64,000 bases of DNA. Source: Melioribacteraceae bacterium. Lineage in GTDB: Bacteria > Bacteroidota > Ignavibacteria > Ignavibacteriales > Melioribacteraceae. Below, one piece after another: positions 56,101 to 63,521 of this stretch. The notes beneath the pieces were generated by a model. The model worked only from the letters and a program-made list of their open reading frames with translations. It was not told the DNA's origin and did not search any database. Position 1 is the first letter of the stretch. Every line of letters starts with the position of its first letter. Location of the stretch: assembly GCA_021740785.1 (NCBI GenBank), contig JAIOZI010000012.1:1-64000 (forward strand), written 5' to 3'. The position numbers were made by a program, and so were the translations under genes.

Positions 56101-57226
56101 GGAGATTAAATCAAAGGTTGATGAAAATCATTTTGAGAAAGTTAATAAAGATGAGTTTACGGTAAATAACGGTTCAGAGACTGCTAAGAAAACTAAGATT
56201 GAGAATAGTGTTGGTCAGAGGAATATTGTTGATGAGAAGTCTACGGCTGAAAAATATATTCATGAAGTAAAAAGCATTGAAAAGAGCAATGATACCAAAA
56301 CCGTAAATGCTGAAGCAAAGACAACACAGAATGAAATCAAAGAAGTCATTACAAATGAAGTAAAACACACATCACAAAATTCCGAAAAACCATCGTCAAA
56401 AGAAATGGATTCTTCTGTAAAGACAGTTAAGGGAAGCGAAACTGAATCAAGTAACAATAACAAACAAAGCGCTTCAGAAAACTCCAGCGATAAAAATTCG
56501 ATGAAACATACTGAACACAACATAATAAAAAATAAATCTATTGAAGAAACTGATGATGGACAAAACTTATATAAAAACGGAATTGATAAGAATTTAGTAA
56601 AACCGGAAAATGAGAATAAGCAGAGTCAAATAAAACCGGAAATTCCTGAAGAAAAAATAATTACCGAGCAGCCGCTGCCAGCCGGTGAAAAAGTCGATAG
56701 ATCTTCAGATACAAATTCAAAGCATAACATGAACATCAATGACTTAAAAAATGATGCCAAAGTGGAACATCCAAATAATGAAAGAGTCGTTGATAATCTT
56801 ACTGATAGGCAAAGTAGAACGGTAAAGCTAAATGAAGTAATAAAGGATGTATCAAAGTTTATCGAGAGACACGAAAAAAATTCGATGGTACTAACGCTTG
56901 ACCCGAAGGAATTGGGACGTGTAAAACTAAACATTGATGTAATTGATAAAATAGTTTATGCAAATTTTGAAGTTGATAGTGAAGCTGTAAGAAAAGTGAT
57001 TGAGACACAGATTAACCAATTGAACAGCAATCTTCATAATGCCGGTTTACAAATAGGTTCTTATAATGTTTCACTCAGTAATTCCGATTCGAAATATACG
57101 AAGGGGAGTGAAGGAAAGCGTAAGGGCAATCAAAGTAAAGATGATGAAGTAAACGGCGCTGAATCATTTTCCGATACAGACAAACAGAAACTAGTTGGAT
57201 ATAATACATACGACTTTTTAGTATAA
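53102..57226 (+). CDS. fliK: Giant FliK-like hook-length control protein
   Basis: This 1374-residue protein is far longer than typical FliK (about 400-600). The C-terminal Flg_hook domain (about 1250-1345) has the signature LTLDPKELGRVKLNI near 1263 and VRKVIETQINQLNSNLHNAGLQ. Almost everything from about 230 to 1240 is low-complexity and probably disordered, rich in K, E, N, S and T, with three 46-47-residue tandem repeats at about 713-852. FliK is exported while measuring the hook, and its length sets hook length in studied species. The gene overlaps the preceding stop by one base and is followed by flgD. Confidence 0.85.
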   Translation: MILNSLFLQNNFNSENSSAANNGTQKRTNNYLFADIIKLASGKEQSQIELMTDKKFHLPGEKSLPEAVEELKMLWNDPDDASKFEGSESVLNNILKNIIDDILEQEFPESSLVIKDSGIKKELRAILGGNADKPELKILQPKTENGSQATEIEKVIESILSLSDENSFVILDNSSDKQNFIHLEKEIQSNPGLKNLDINTGSEESKFIMRLYDFESLYNAAQKLEETSTNRPNVVILNLSSFQKAKTNSENVEENDQQLVSSEISNAEIEGKGLSEANENEQITDVTEIVNKNLDENITVSQSINPEITNKEIINNSPLVSSTKQSDSQVFPENKSGENKVNSESKPGKKLIPENENITNKKHASKADGEVKGESITNQPDKKSSSTQIPVSSKEELKQVFRASNSSNIIENGKSLQSNGKSDSPGDVRVFVYKKNPGLVHVTTSKQLEEVQKYFVKNGSGKINPKENITVNGQTKSEPSKIEAGLANSPKKGSAVEIELNEKTVQQNKSNNTAAKVNGNNVTGNKEFTIDKKPVNSNGKIEQLQTEQSKSGFQKNDEIKIEKSIKNDAGKIEGTEINKAEKTTTKPVNADPVKISLKSPAKISASGKINVHNTINRMMDSNPSIKVEQITKNQPGDSKQNVNANQKLHKNFEINFSKNTHGLKLSADHSKIEGKNINEATAAKPIQQKGEIQLTNDLKTKSPELNSKEIISAEKAKISTEHAKVDQVKPQIKKEVSQSGMPKAANSKAPELNITNDAAEKKEKVFTEQIKADQVKPQIDKEVLQTDTHKSTNSKAPELNVRDDAAEKKEKVFTGQIKVDHVKSKMNKEVSQTDSPKSANSKAYEFNIMDTASDKKIKVITEQIKVNQAKPESVKEVTIPSMKPVKNENKPAAQKEVQSTGNKVIENESPMTRKSVAESKETLISKKSSPEVKHHNEPKVIASTKNPESRKIDAKQESQININERVITESDSSENIKINEKPEAKIINDNQNYNRAKIVGEIKSKVDENHFEKVNKDEFTVNNGSETAKKTKIENSVGQRNIVDEKSTAEKYIHEVKSIEKSNDTKTVNAEAKTTQNEIKEVITNEVKHTSQNSEKPSSKEMDSSVKTVKGSETESSNNNKQSASENSSDKNSMKHTEHNIIKNKSIEETDDGQNLYKNGIDKNLVKPENENKQSQIKPEIPEEKIITEQPLPAGEKVDRSSDTNSKHNMNINDLKNDAKVEHPNNERVVDNLTDRQSRTVKLNEVIKDVSKFIERHEKNSMVLTLDPKELGRVKLNIDVIDKIVYANFEVDSEAVRKVIETQINQLNSNLHNAGLQIGSYNVSLSNSDSKYTKGSEGKRKGNQSKDDEVNGAESFSDTDKQKLVGYNTYDFLV
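55238..55730 (+). repeat. Tandem 141-base repeat inside fliK
   Basis: Units begin at 55238 (138 bases), 55376 (141), 55517 (141) and 55658 (partial). Each encodes AEKKEKVFTEQIK..VKPQI.KEV.QTD..KS.NSKAPELN.., about 47 residues. The frame is preserved, and units 2 and 3 are the closest. This is the kind of repeat that changes protein length by slippage or recombination. Confidence 0.85.
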
Positions 57227-57235
57227 GGAAACAAG

Positions 57236-57934
57236 ATGAATATAGATGGATTAAATTCGCAATTAGGACAATTCAATTCAATGGGTACAGGAAATAATGT
57301 ACTAGGCAAAGATGATTTTATGACGCTGTTAATTGAACAATTAAAAAATCAAGATCCGTTAAACCCAATGGAAGGTTCGGAGTTTGCCGCTCAACTGGCT
57401 CAATTCAGTTCGCTTGAACAATTGTCGAATATGAATGAAACATTACAGAGCAGTATTAATGCGAATTATCAGTTGACTCAATCTATTAATAACACAATGA
57501 GTGCAGGTTTGATCGGCAAGCAAATAAAAATTGAAACAAATAATATTTCGTACGAAGGACAAGAATCTATCGATATCGGTTATTCTCTTGCCGGTAATGC
57601 TGCGAATGGCTCGATAAAAATTTACAATGACCAGGGGCTTTTAATAAAAACAATAGATAGTCTTGATTTTTCTAAAGGAGACCATAAAGTTTCTTGGGAT
57701 TTTACCGATAATAATGGTGACAAAGTTGGTAATGGTAATTATACATTTGAGTTTACGGCAATGACATCTTCAGATCAAGCAATAGATACAAAAGCATATT
57801 TAACCGGAATTATCGATTCAATAAGATTTACTGAAAACGGGACTATGCTTGTTCTTGACAATATTGAATACCAGCTTTCCGATGTAATTGAAATTATTAA
57901 CCCGGAAACAGAAGACGGAGATAACAATGGCTGA
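57236..57934 (+). CDS. flgD: Flagellar hook capping protein FlgD
   Basis: This 232-residue scaffold is needed for hook polymerisation. The N-terminus has the diagnostic LGKDDFMTLLIEQLKNQDPLNPMEGSEFAAQLAQFSSLEQLSNM. The C-terminal half has the beta-sandwich parts with KGDHKVSWDFTDNNGDKVGNG. It follows fliK by 9 bases with AAGGAAA before the ATG, and its end overlaps the next gene. A sigma-28-like sequence lies inside it at 57685. Confidence 0.93.
   Translation: MNIDGLNSQLGQFNSMGTGNNVLGKDDFMTLLIEQLKNQDPLNPMEGSEFAAQLAQFSSLEQLSNMNETLQSSINANYQLTQSINNTMSAGLIGKQIKIETNNISYEGQESIDIGYSLAGNAANGSIKIYNDQGLLIKTIDSLDFSKGDHKVSWDFTDNNGDKVGNGNYTFEFTAMTSSDQAIDTKAYLTGIIDSIRFTENGTMLVLDNIEYQLSDVIEIINPETEDGDNNG
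57685..57711 (+). promoter_or_regulatory. Possible internal sigma-28-like promoter within flgD
   Basis: TAAA at 57685-57688, 15 bases, ACCGATAA at 57704-57711, then T. The first -10 base is A rather than T, and the site lies in coding sequence (HKVSWDFTDNN), so it may be chance. If active it would give a second transcript of the next gene and flgE. Confidence 0.3.
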
Positions 57935-58307
57935 GATGATTAACGGTATTAAAGTTCCTTTCGTACCTGTTGTTAACAACACTCCATCACAGAAAAGTGT
58001 TGAAAAGTCATCGTACAGTGAGTTCGATTCAATATTCAAACATGAGCTGGAAAAACTCAAATTCTCGAGTCATGCTTCAAAAAGAATGGAAACAAGAAAT
58101 ATAAATCTATCGGAAAGTGATATGAGCAGGTTACAAAATGCAATTGAAAAAGCCGGAACAAAGGGATCGAGAGATTCATTAATAATGATGGGCGACAATG
58201 CATTTGTAGTTAGTGTTGATAACCGGACAGTAATCACGGCAGTTCAAATGAATGAAACTAATGATAAAGTTTTCACAAATATAGACAGTGTAGTTTTTGC
58301 ACAATAA
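57927..58307 (+). CDS. Flagellar operon protein between flgD and flgE (TIGR02530-like)
   Basis: This protein of about 126 residues contains KFSSHASKRMETRNINLSE, and later DNAFVVSVDNRTVITAVQM, the two conserved features of the small flagellar operon protein family found beside flgD and flgE in Bacillus-type and other operons. Its role is not known. ATG 57927, 6 bases after CGGAG, is preferred over the TTG at 57888. It overlaps the end of flgD by 8 bases. Confidence 0.8.
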   Translation: MAEMINGIKVPFVPVVNNTPSQKSVEKSSYSEFDSIFKHELEKLKFSSHASKRMETRNINLSESDMSRLQNAIEKAGTKGSRDSLIMMGDNAFVVSVDNRTVITAVQMNETNDKVFTNIDSVVFAQ

Positions 58308-58320
58308 AATTTAATTAACA

Positions 58321-58374
58321 GGGCGGGACCTTCAGAGGACGCCCCCGATTCAACCGATCGATTGACGTTGAATC
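58321..58374 (+). promoter_or_regulatory. Two adjacent hairpins before flgE
   Basis: GGGCG (58321-58325) can pair with CGCCC (58340-58344), with an inner CCT/AGG pair. GATTCAAC (58347-58354) pairs perfectly with GTTGAATC (58367-58374) over a 12-base loop. No T-run follows either. They precede the flgE ribosome site (GGAGG at about 58395) and may stabilise or process the hook mRNA. Confidence 0.4.
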
Positions 58375-58405
58375 AATTGACAATTCAAAATATCTGGAGG
58401 ATATT

Positions 58406-60037
58406 ATGTCTCTACTTAACTCACTCTTTTCGGGCGTTTCCGGGCTTCGAAATCATCAATCTATGATGGATGTTGTTGGTAATAATATTGCCAACGTCAA
58501 TTCAATTGGTTACAAAGGCTCACGTGTAACGTTCAGTGATACATTCAATAACTTCGTACGTTTCGGCTCAAATCCAACCGATACATCAGGCGGTACAAAT
58601 GCATTCCAGATTGGTCTGGGAATGAAAATTAGTTCCATAGATCGAAACTGGAACCAAGGTACATTTGAAAGAACCGGTATCACCACGGATTTAGCGCTTC
58701 AAGGAAACGGATTATTTATTCTTGAAAATAACGGCGAAAAATTCTATTCAAGAGCCGGGGCATTTGCATTCGATGCTAACGGAAAGTTGGTTAACCCGCA
58801 GAATGGTTCAATTGTTCAGGGTAAATTAGCTACCGAAGACGGTGTAATTCCACCCGGAAATAATCTTGATGATATTGTTGTTGATGCAAACTTAAAACTG
58901 CCTGCCGAAGCAACAACGCTTACTTCCTGGGGCGGAAATCTTAACAGCATGGCATCGCTTACACGAACAGAAAAATATGCACAATCAGGAAATATCAACG
59001 CCTCAATGGCTGTCGGTGACACAATAACCGATCAGAACACGATTTACGATTTCAACGGTAATGCGTATACACTTCAAACTTCTTATGAGAAAACAGCAGC
59101 CGATACTTATGATTTAACTTATGAATTGGTTGATGAAGCCGGCACAAGTATTTTGGGTCCGACAACCGCCGAAGCTGTATTTGATGCCGATGGAAATTTG
59201 GCAACATTAGACGGAGCGGCAGCGAGTACAATTAGTCTTGAAGATTCTGCAATCGGTATTAATTTTCAATTGGATGTGAGCGAAGTTACTCAACTTGACA
59301 GTGCAGCCACATTAAGTTCTACTGTTGATGATAACCGTGAACCAACGATTGTAAACGGAACAGTTACCGTATATGATTCTTTGGGAAATCCTCATAATTT
59401 AACAATTACATTTACGAAGACAGCTTCGAACAGTTGGAATTGGAATACTGAAGTACCGGCTTCAAGCGGTACACTAAGTTCATCTTCAGGGTCGATTGTA
59501 TTTAATTCCGACGGATCAATAAATACAATATCACCTAATCCGCCGGTAGTAAGTTTAACTCCTTCAGGCGGTGCAAGTGTGCAGAATATTAAACTTAATT
59601 TTGGCGAAAGTTTTGGCGGAATAACTCAAACTTCATCCGATTCGGTAATTTCGGCACTTAGCCAGAATGGTACTGCTGCGGCAACTCTATCAAATTTAAG
59701 TATAGATCAATACGGTTATATAGTTGGTGTTTTCTCCAACGGTCAATCTAGAAAATTAGCTCAATTGATGCTTGCAACATTCCCGAATTTAAATGGATTA
59801 ACAAGCGTTGGAGATAACATGTTTACAGTTTCAGCAAATGCAGGCGATCCGTTGATTGGTGAACCGGGAGAAGCCACCGGAACAACAATTCAATCGGGCG
59901 CTTTGGAACAATCAAACGTGGATCTGTCGGAAGAATTTACACGGATGATTGTTGCACAACGAGGATTTCAGGCAAATGCAAGAGTTGTAACAACTTCAGA
60001 TAGTTTACTCCAAGAAATCACAAATTTAGTAAGATAA
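58406..60037 (+). CDS. flgE: Flagellar hook protein FlgE
   Basis: This 543-residue protein is the hook subunit. The N-terminus has LFSGVSGLRNHQSMMDVVGNNIANVNSIGYKGSRVTF and the C-terminus has GALEQSNVDLSEEFTRMIVAQRGFQANARVVTTSDSLLQE, the standard hook/rod terminal signatures. The middle contains FlgE-type domains with TVYDSLGNPHNLTITF. A strong ribosome site (GGAGG) precedes the ATG. A terminator lies 30 bases after the stop, so this ends the flgB operon. Confidence 0.95.
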   Translation: MSLLNSLFSGVSGLRNHQSMMDVVGNNIANVNSIGYKGSRVTFSDTFNNFVRFGSNPTDTSGGTNAFQIGLGMKISSIDRNWNQGTFERTGITTDLALQGNGLFILENNGEKFYSRAGAFAFDANGKLVNPQNGSIVQGKLATEDGVIPPGNNLDDIVVDANLKLPAEATTLTSWGGNLNSMASLTRTEKYAQSGNINASMAVGDTITDQNTIYDFNGNAYTLQTSYEKTAADTYDLTYELVDEAGTSILGPTTAEAVFDADGNLATLDGAAASTISLEDSAIGINFQLDVSEVTQLDSAATLSSTVDDNREPTIVNGTVTVYDSLGNPHNLTITFTKTASNSWNWNTEVPASSGTLSSSSGSIVFNSDGSINTISPNPPVVSLTPSGGASVQNIKLNFGESFGGITQTSSDSVISALSQNGTAAATLSNLSIDQYGYIVGVFSNGQSRKLAQLMLATFPNLNGLTSVGDNMFTVSANAGDPLIGEPGEATGTTIQSGALEQSNVDLSEEFTRMIVAQRGFQANARVVTTSDSLLQEITNLVR

Positions 60038-60066
60038 ACTACATTCATTAACATTGGTTAATTTCT

Positions 60067-60100
60067 AAATGGGGACACTACACGTCCCCATTTATTTTTA
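60067..60100 (+). terminator. Terminator after flgE
   Basis: A perfect 10-base stem (AAATGGGGAC at 60067-60076 and its complement at 60084-60093) with a 7-base loop, followed by ATTTTTA. Confidence 0.88.
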
Positions 60101-60192
60101 CTCAACTGCACAATAATAGCCACCCAGACTTAAATTCCAATTTATAATAGCGCAAATATTTATAAAAAACCCATTATTTAGCCAAGCCATGT

Positions 60193-60208
60193 TGGCATAT
60201 CAATTGAT
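60193..60208 (+). promoter_or_regulatory. Weak sigma-54-like sequence before fliL
   Basis: TGGCAT at 60193-60198, 5 bases, TTGAT at 60204-60208. It is spaced like a sigma-54 site but has GA instead of the near-invariant GC in the -12 element. It sits about 30 bases before the fliL ATG, like the good site before flgB, and shares two 11-base words with the flgB upstream region. Confidence 0.35.
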
Positions 60209-60236
60209 CTTACTTATAAAAAGTTGAGGCTGGATA

Positions 60237-60770
60237 ATGGAAGAAAAACTTGAACCACAAGAGAATTCAAGTAAAGAATCAAAATTAAATCCGAAAATAT
60301 TTTTATATGGAATTCCAATTTTCATAGTGCAATTGATCATTGTGTATATAATCTCGGCAAATATGGTGATGAGTAAAATGGAAAAAATTCCGGGGGAGAC
60401 AGAACTTTCTGCTGAAGAGGCTATTTTGAATGAAGAGGATACGACAGAAGCTGATAATGCTGCAATCGGGAATTTTATTTACACTGTTGAGGATATTATC
60501 ATAAATCCGGCTAATACTGATGGTCAGAGACTTATGCTGATTTCACTCGGATTTGACATTCCCAGTGAGGAGACTCAAGCTGAGCTTAACAGCAAAGAAA
60601 TTCTGCTAAAAGATATGATTATCTCAACAATTTCCAGTAAGACTCTCAATCAATTAAGCAGTGCGGGATTCAAAGATTCATTAAGAGTGGAATTAGCAGG
60701 CAACCTGACAAACCTGTTCCCTAACGTTAAAATTAATCGTGTTTATTTCAGTAAATATATAATTCAATAA
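60237..60770 (+). CDS. fliL: Flagellar basal body-associated protein FliL
   Basis: This 177-residue single-pass membrane protein has a short cytoplasmic N-terminus, a membrane helix at about 22-45 (IPIFIVQLIIVYIISANMVM), and then a periplasmic domain with FIYTVEDIIINPANTDGQRLMLISLGFDI, typical for FliL. FliL surrounds or supports the stator. It is first in the fliL-M-N-O-P-Q-R operon, 2 bases before fliM. Confidence 0.88.
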   Translation: MEEKLEPQENSSKESKLNPKIFLYGIPIFIVQLIIVYIISANMVMSKMEKIPGETELSAEEAILNEEDTTEADNAAIGNFIYTVEDIIINPANTDGQRLMLISLGFDIPSEETQAELNSKEILLKDMIISTISSKTLNQLSSAGFKDSLRVELAGNLTNLFPNVKINRVYFSKYIIQ

Positions 60771-60771
60771 A

Positions 60772-61755
60772 ATGGCTGAAGTTCTATCGCAAAATGAAAT
60801 CGACCAACTGCTCAATGACGTTAAGTCGGGCAGTGAACATAAGGAAAAATCAGAAGTTCATCGGGATGTTATTCCATATGATTTTAGATTACCAAACCGT
60901 ATATCTAAAATTCAACTAAGGACCTTGCAGAATATTCATGAAAATTTCTCCGAGAGCTTCAGTTCTTTCCTAATGACCAAATTACAGTCTATTGTTAATA
61001 TTAATGTTATTTCGGTAGATCAAATTTATTACTCTGAATATGTCCTTTCTGTATCAAACCCTGCATGTCTTTACAAATTTGAGGTTACCGATACAGACAT
61101 AAAAGGCATCTTGGAATTGAGCCCGGAATTAGCAATACTTTTTGTTGACAGGCTGCTCGGCGGTACCGGTGATAATGTAAAGCATTCTAACCTAATCACT
61201 GCAATTGAACAGAAAGTGTTGACTGTAATAATTGAGAGAATATTTCAGGACTTAAGAAAATCATGGACTATCATCGGAGATTACCACTTTAAATTAGATC
61301 GATTTGAGCCCGACATTGATTTTGCTCAAATAACATCTCAAAGTGAATCCGTTTTGCTCATCTCGTTCGAGGTGAAGCTTGGTGAAGAATCATACATGAT
61401 GAATCTTTGCTTTGCCACATATGCATTCGATTCCGTCCTTGCAAAACTAAATAACCAAAACTTTTCAACTATCAGACCCATAAAATATAAAGGAACTACT
61501 GCAAGAAATATTCTGGTTAGAAATTTGCATAAAACAGAATTGGCAGTGAGTGTAAAGTTCGGATCAGCAAAAGTTTCCATTAAAGATTTAGTCGGTCTTC
61601 AAAAAGGTGATGTAGTAATCTTGCAGACGAAAGTGGGATCTGAAATGGAAGTTTATACTAACGATAAATTGGTTTTCTTCGGAATGCCGGGTAATGTTAA
61701 TAATCATAAAGCAGTAAAAATTACTAGAAAGCTTGAAAATAAGGAGGAATTGTAA
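60772..61755 (+). CDS. fliM: Flagellar motor switch protein FliM
   Basis: This 327-residue C-ring protein has the N-terminal CheY-binding peptide LSQNEIDQLLNDV, separated by a linker from the middle domain, with DFRLPNRISKIQLRTLQNIHENF and GGTGDN, and a C-terminal SpoA domain (VSIKDLVGLQKGDVVIL). Length is normal. It overlaps fliN by one base (TAATG). Confidence 0.95.
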   Translation: MAEVLSQNEIDQLLNDVKSGSEHKEKSEVHRDVIPYDFRLPNRISKIQLRTLQNIHENFSESFSSFLMTKLQSIVNINVISVDQIYYSEYVLSVSNPACLYKFEVTDTDIKGILELSPELAILFVDRLLGGTGDNVKHSNLITAIEQKVLTVIIERIFQDLRKSWTIIGDYHFKLDRFEPDIDFAQITSQSESVLLISFEVKLGEESYMMNLCFATYAFDSVLAKLNNQNFSTIRPIKYKGTTARNILVRNLHKTELAVSVKFGSAKVSIKDLVGLQKGDVVILQTKVGSEMEVYTNDKLVFFGMPGNVNNHKAVKITRKLENKEEL

Positions 61756-62150
61756 TGTCAGAAGAAAAACTGGATTCAAATTCTAAAAAAGACTCTGAAG
61801 TTGTTGAAAAAAATTCTAATGGCGAACAAATAGACAGCAATTTTGCTGAATTCGAGGATTTTGACGAATCCGCAAGAAAAAAATATGCCGGTATCGAGAG
61901 TATCGATTTTATAAAAGATTTGCAACTGAATATTTTTATTGAATTGGGTCGTACTAAAATGCGCATAGAAGAAATACTTGAATTAGAACGCGGGTACGTT
62001 GTTGAACTCGATAAGCTTGCAAGTGAACCTGTAGATATTTTTGTAAATAACAGAAAAATTGCAGAAGGAGAAGTAGTTGTTATTGATAAACATTTTGGCG
62101 TTAGAATTACAAATCTTATCGATTCGACCAAAAGGATTCAAGGAATATAA
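61755..62150 (+). CDS. fliN: Flagellar motor switch protein FliN
   Basis: This 131-residue protein has a disordered acidic N-terminus of about 50 residues and a C-terminal SpoA domain, LGRTKMRIEEILELERGYVVEL and VNNRKIAEGEVVVIDKHFGVRI. It forms the bottom of the C-ring with FliM. It overlaps fliO by one base. Confidence 0.94.
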   Translation: MSEEKLDSNSKKDSEVVEKNSNGEQIDSNFAEFEDFDESARKKYAGIESIDFIKDLQLNIFIELGRTKMRIEEILELERGYVVELDKLASEPVDIFVNNRKIAEGEVVVIDKHFGVRITNLIDSTKRIQGI

Positions 62151-62491
62151 TGGTAGGTATATGGGATTTTGTAAATGTATTTTTGGTACTGGGTGTTATG
62201 ATACTGGTATTCTACTTTTCGATGAAACTATTGAAAAAGTATATGGGTCAATCGTACAATACCAAAAACTCACCGGTTGCAATTGAAATTATACATTCCA
62301 AGGTAATTCTTCCCAAAAAGTATTTAAGTGTTGTTAAGGTCAACAACGAATTTTACCTGCTGGGTATCAGCGATCAGAATATTAACCTAATTGAAAAAAT
62401 GAAAGACATTGATTACAACCCTTCTGAAACTGAAAATAAGGGGAGAACGTTTTTCAGTTATTTTAAAGAAAACATGGGCATGAGCAAATGA
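62150..62491 (+). CDS. fliO: FliO-like export apparatus protein
   Basis: This 113-residue protein has one membrane helix at about 4-24 (FVNVFLVLGVMILVFYFSM), a basic stretch, and a beta-rich cytoplasmic domain (VAIEIIHSKVILPKKYLSVVKV and EFYLLGIS). This is the layout of FliO, which helps fold FliP. The call depends on size, topology and place between fliN and fliP; FliO has weak sequence conservation. It overlaps fliP by 4 bases. Confidence 0.82.
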   Translation: MVGIWDFVNVFLVLGVMILVFYFSMKLLKKYMGQSYNTKNSPVAIEIIHSKVILPKKYLSVVKVNNEFYLLGISDQNINLIEKMKDIDYNPSETENKGRTFFSYFKENMGMSK

Positions 62492-63255
62492 AAAAAAATC
62501 TGCTGATCACAATATTTGTTTTTATGTTGTTATTTGCTCATGACAATAGTTTTGCTCAAGCCGGTCAAGGCGGAGCAAGTTTCCCGCAGATCGGTGTGAA
62601 CATATCCGGCAGCGATGATCCGGAAGATGTCTCCGTCACTCTTCAATTATTACTTCTGCTTACGGTTCTTTCGCTTGCTCCTTCAATAATTATAATGACG
62701 ACTTCTTATTTAAGAATAATTATTGTACTTCAATTCCTCAAGAATGCATTAGGCACTATGCAAATGCCGCCGAATCAGTTGCTGGCGGGAATAGCTTTAT
62801 TTGTAACGTTCTTCGTAATGGCGCCTACTTTTACACAAATAAATGATAATGCACTGCAGCCATACATGGAAAACAAAATTGATATTGATTCGGCATACGC
62901 TAAAGGAATTAAGCCGTTAAGAGAATTTATGATGGCAAATGTTAAGGATGAGGATCTTGAACTTTTCATCGGTTTTGCCGATATCAATAAACCGAACACA
63001 AGGGATGAATTGCCTACACATATTCTAATTCCTTCCTTTGTATTAAGTGAATTGAAGACTGGATTTATTATGGGATTTTTTATCTTCATTCCGTTTTTGA
63101 TGGTAGATATGATTGTCGCAAGCATTCTAATGTCGATGGGTATGATGATGATACCGCCTATGATGGTTGCTCTGCCGTTTAAATTGCTTCTCTTCATTTT
63201 GGTCGACGGTTGGAATTTGGTCGTCGGCTCTTTAGTAAGGAGTTTCACAGGATGA
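62488..63255 (+). CDS. fliP: Flagellar biosynthetic protein FliP
   Basis: This 255-residue export-gate protein has an N-terminal signal peptide (about 1-25, ending NSFAQA) and four membrane helices. Diagnostic motifs are TSYLRIIIVLQFLKNALGTMQMPPNQ and GFFIFIPFLMVDMIVASILMSMGMMMIPP. It overlaps fliQ by 4 bases (ATGA). Confidence 0.96.
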   Translation: MKKNLLITIFVFMLLFAHDNSFAQAGQGGASFPQIGVNISGSDDPEDVSVTLQLLLLLTVLSLAPSIIIMTTSYLRIIIVLQFLKNALGTMQMPPNQLLAGIALFVTFFVMAPTFTQINDNALQPYMENKIDIDSAYAKGIKPLREFMMANVKDEDLELFIGFADINKPNTRDELPTHILIPSFVLSELKTGFIMGFFIFIPFLMVDMIVASILMSMGMMMIPPMMVALPFKLLLFILVDGWNLVVGSLVRSFTG

Positions 63256-63521
63256 ATGTAGATTTAGTTATTTCGCTTTTAACCGAAGTCTTCTATACAG
63301 TACTGATTATTTTACTCCCAATTCTCGGAGCATCATTAGTGCTGGGTATTGTGATTTCAATTTTTCAAGCGGCAACATCTATTCAAGAGATGACCTTAAC
63401 ATTCGTCCCCAAAATAGTAATTACCGGACTTACAATAATAATAATGCTTCCTTTTATTGCCGATAAGTTGATAAGTATAACTCACAAAATTTTTGATTTA
63501 ATCTCAACTGTGGTAGTATGA
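63252..63521 (+). CDS. fliQ: Flagellar biosynthetic protein FliQ
   Basis: This 89-residue export-gate protein has two membrane helices, about 12-38 and 53-75, with LVLGIVISIFQAATSIQEMTLTFVPK, the FliQ hallmark. ATG 63252 is chosen because it overlaps the fliP stop as ATGA; a TTG at 63210 would add 14 residues of no family match. It overlaps fliR by 4 bases. Confidence 0.95.
   Translation: MNVDLVISLLTEVFYTVLIILLPILGASLVLGIVISIFQAATSIQEMTLTFVPKIVITGLTIIIMLPFIADKLISITHKIFDLISTVVV

Noticed and set aside
63459-63466. GCCGATAA, a perfect sigma-28 -10 element, within fliQ
   Set aside because: No TAAA at 15 bases upstream and inside coding sequence.
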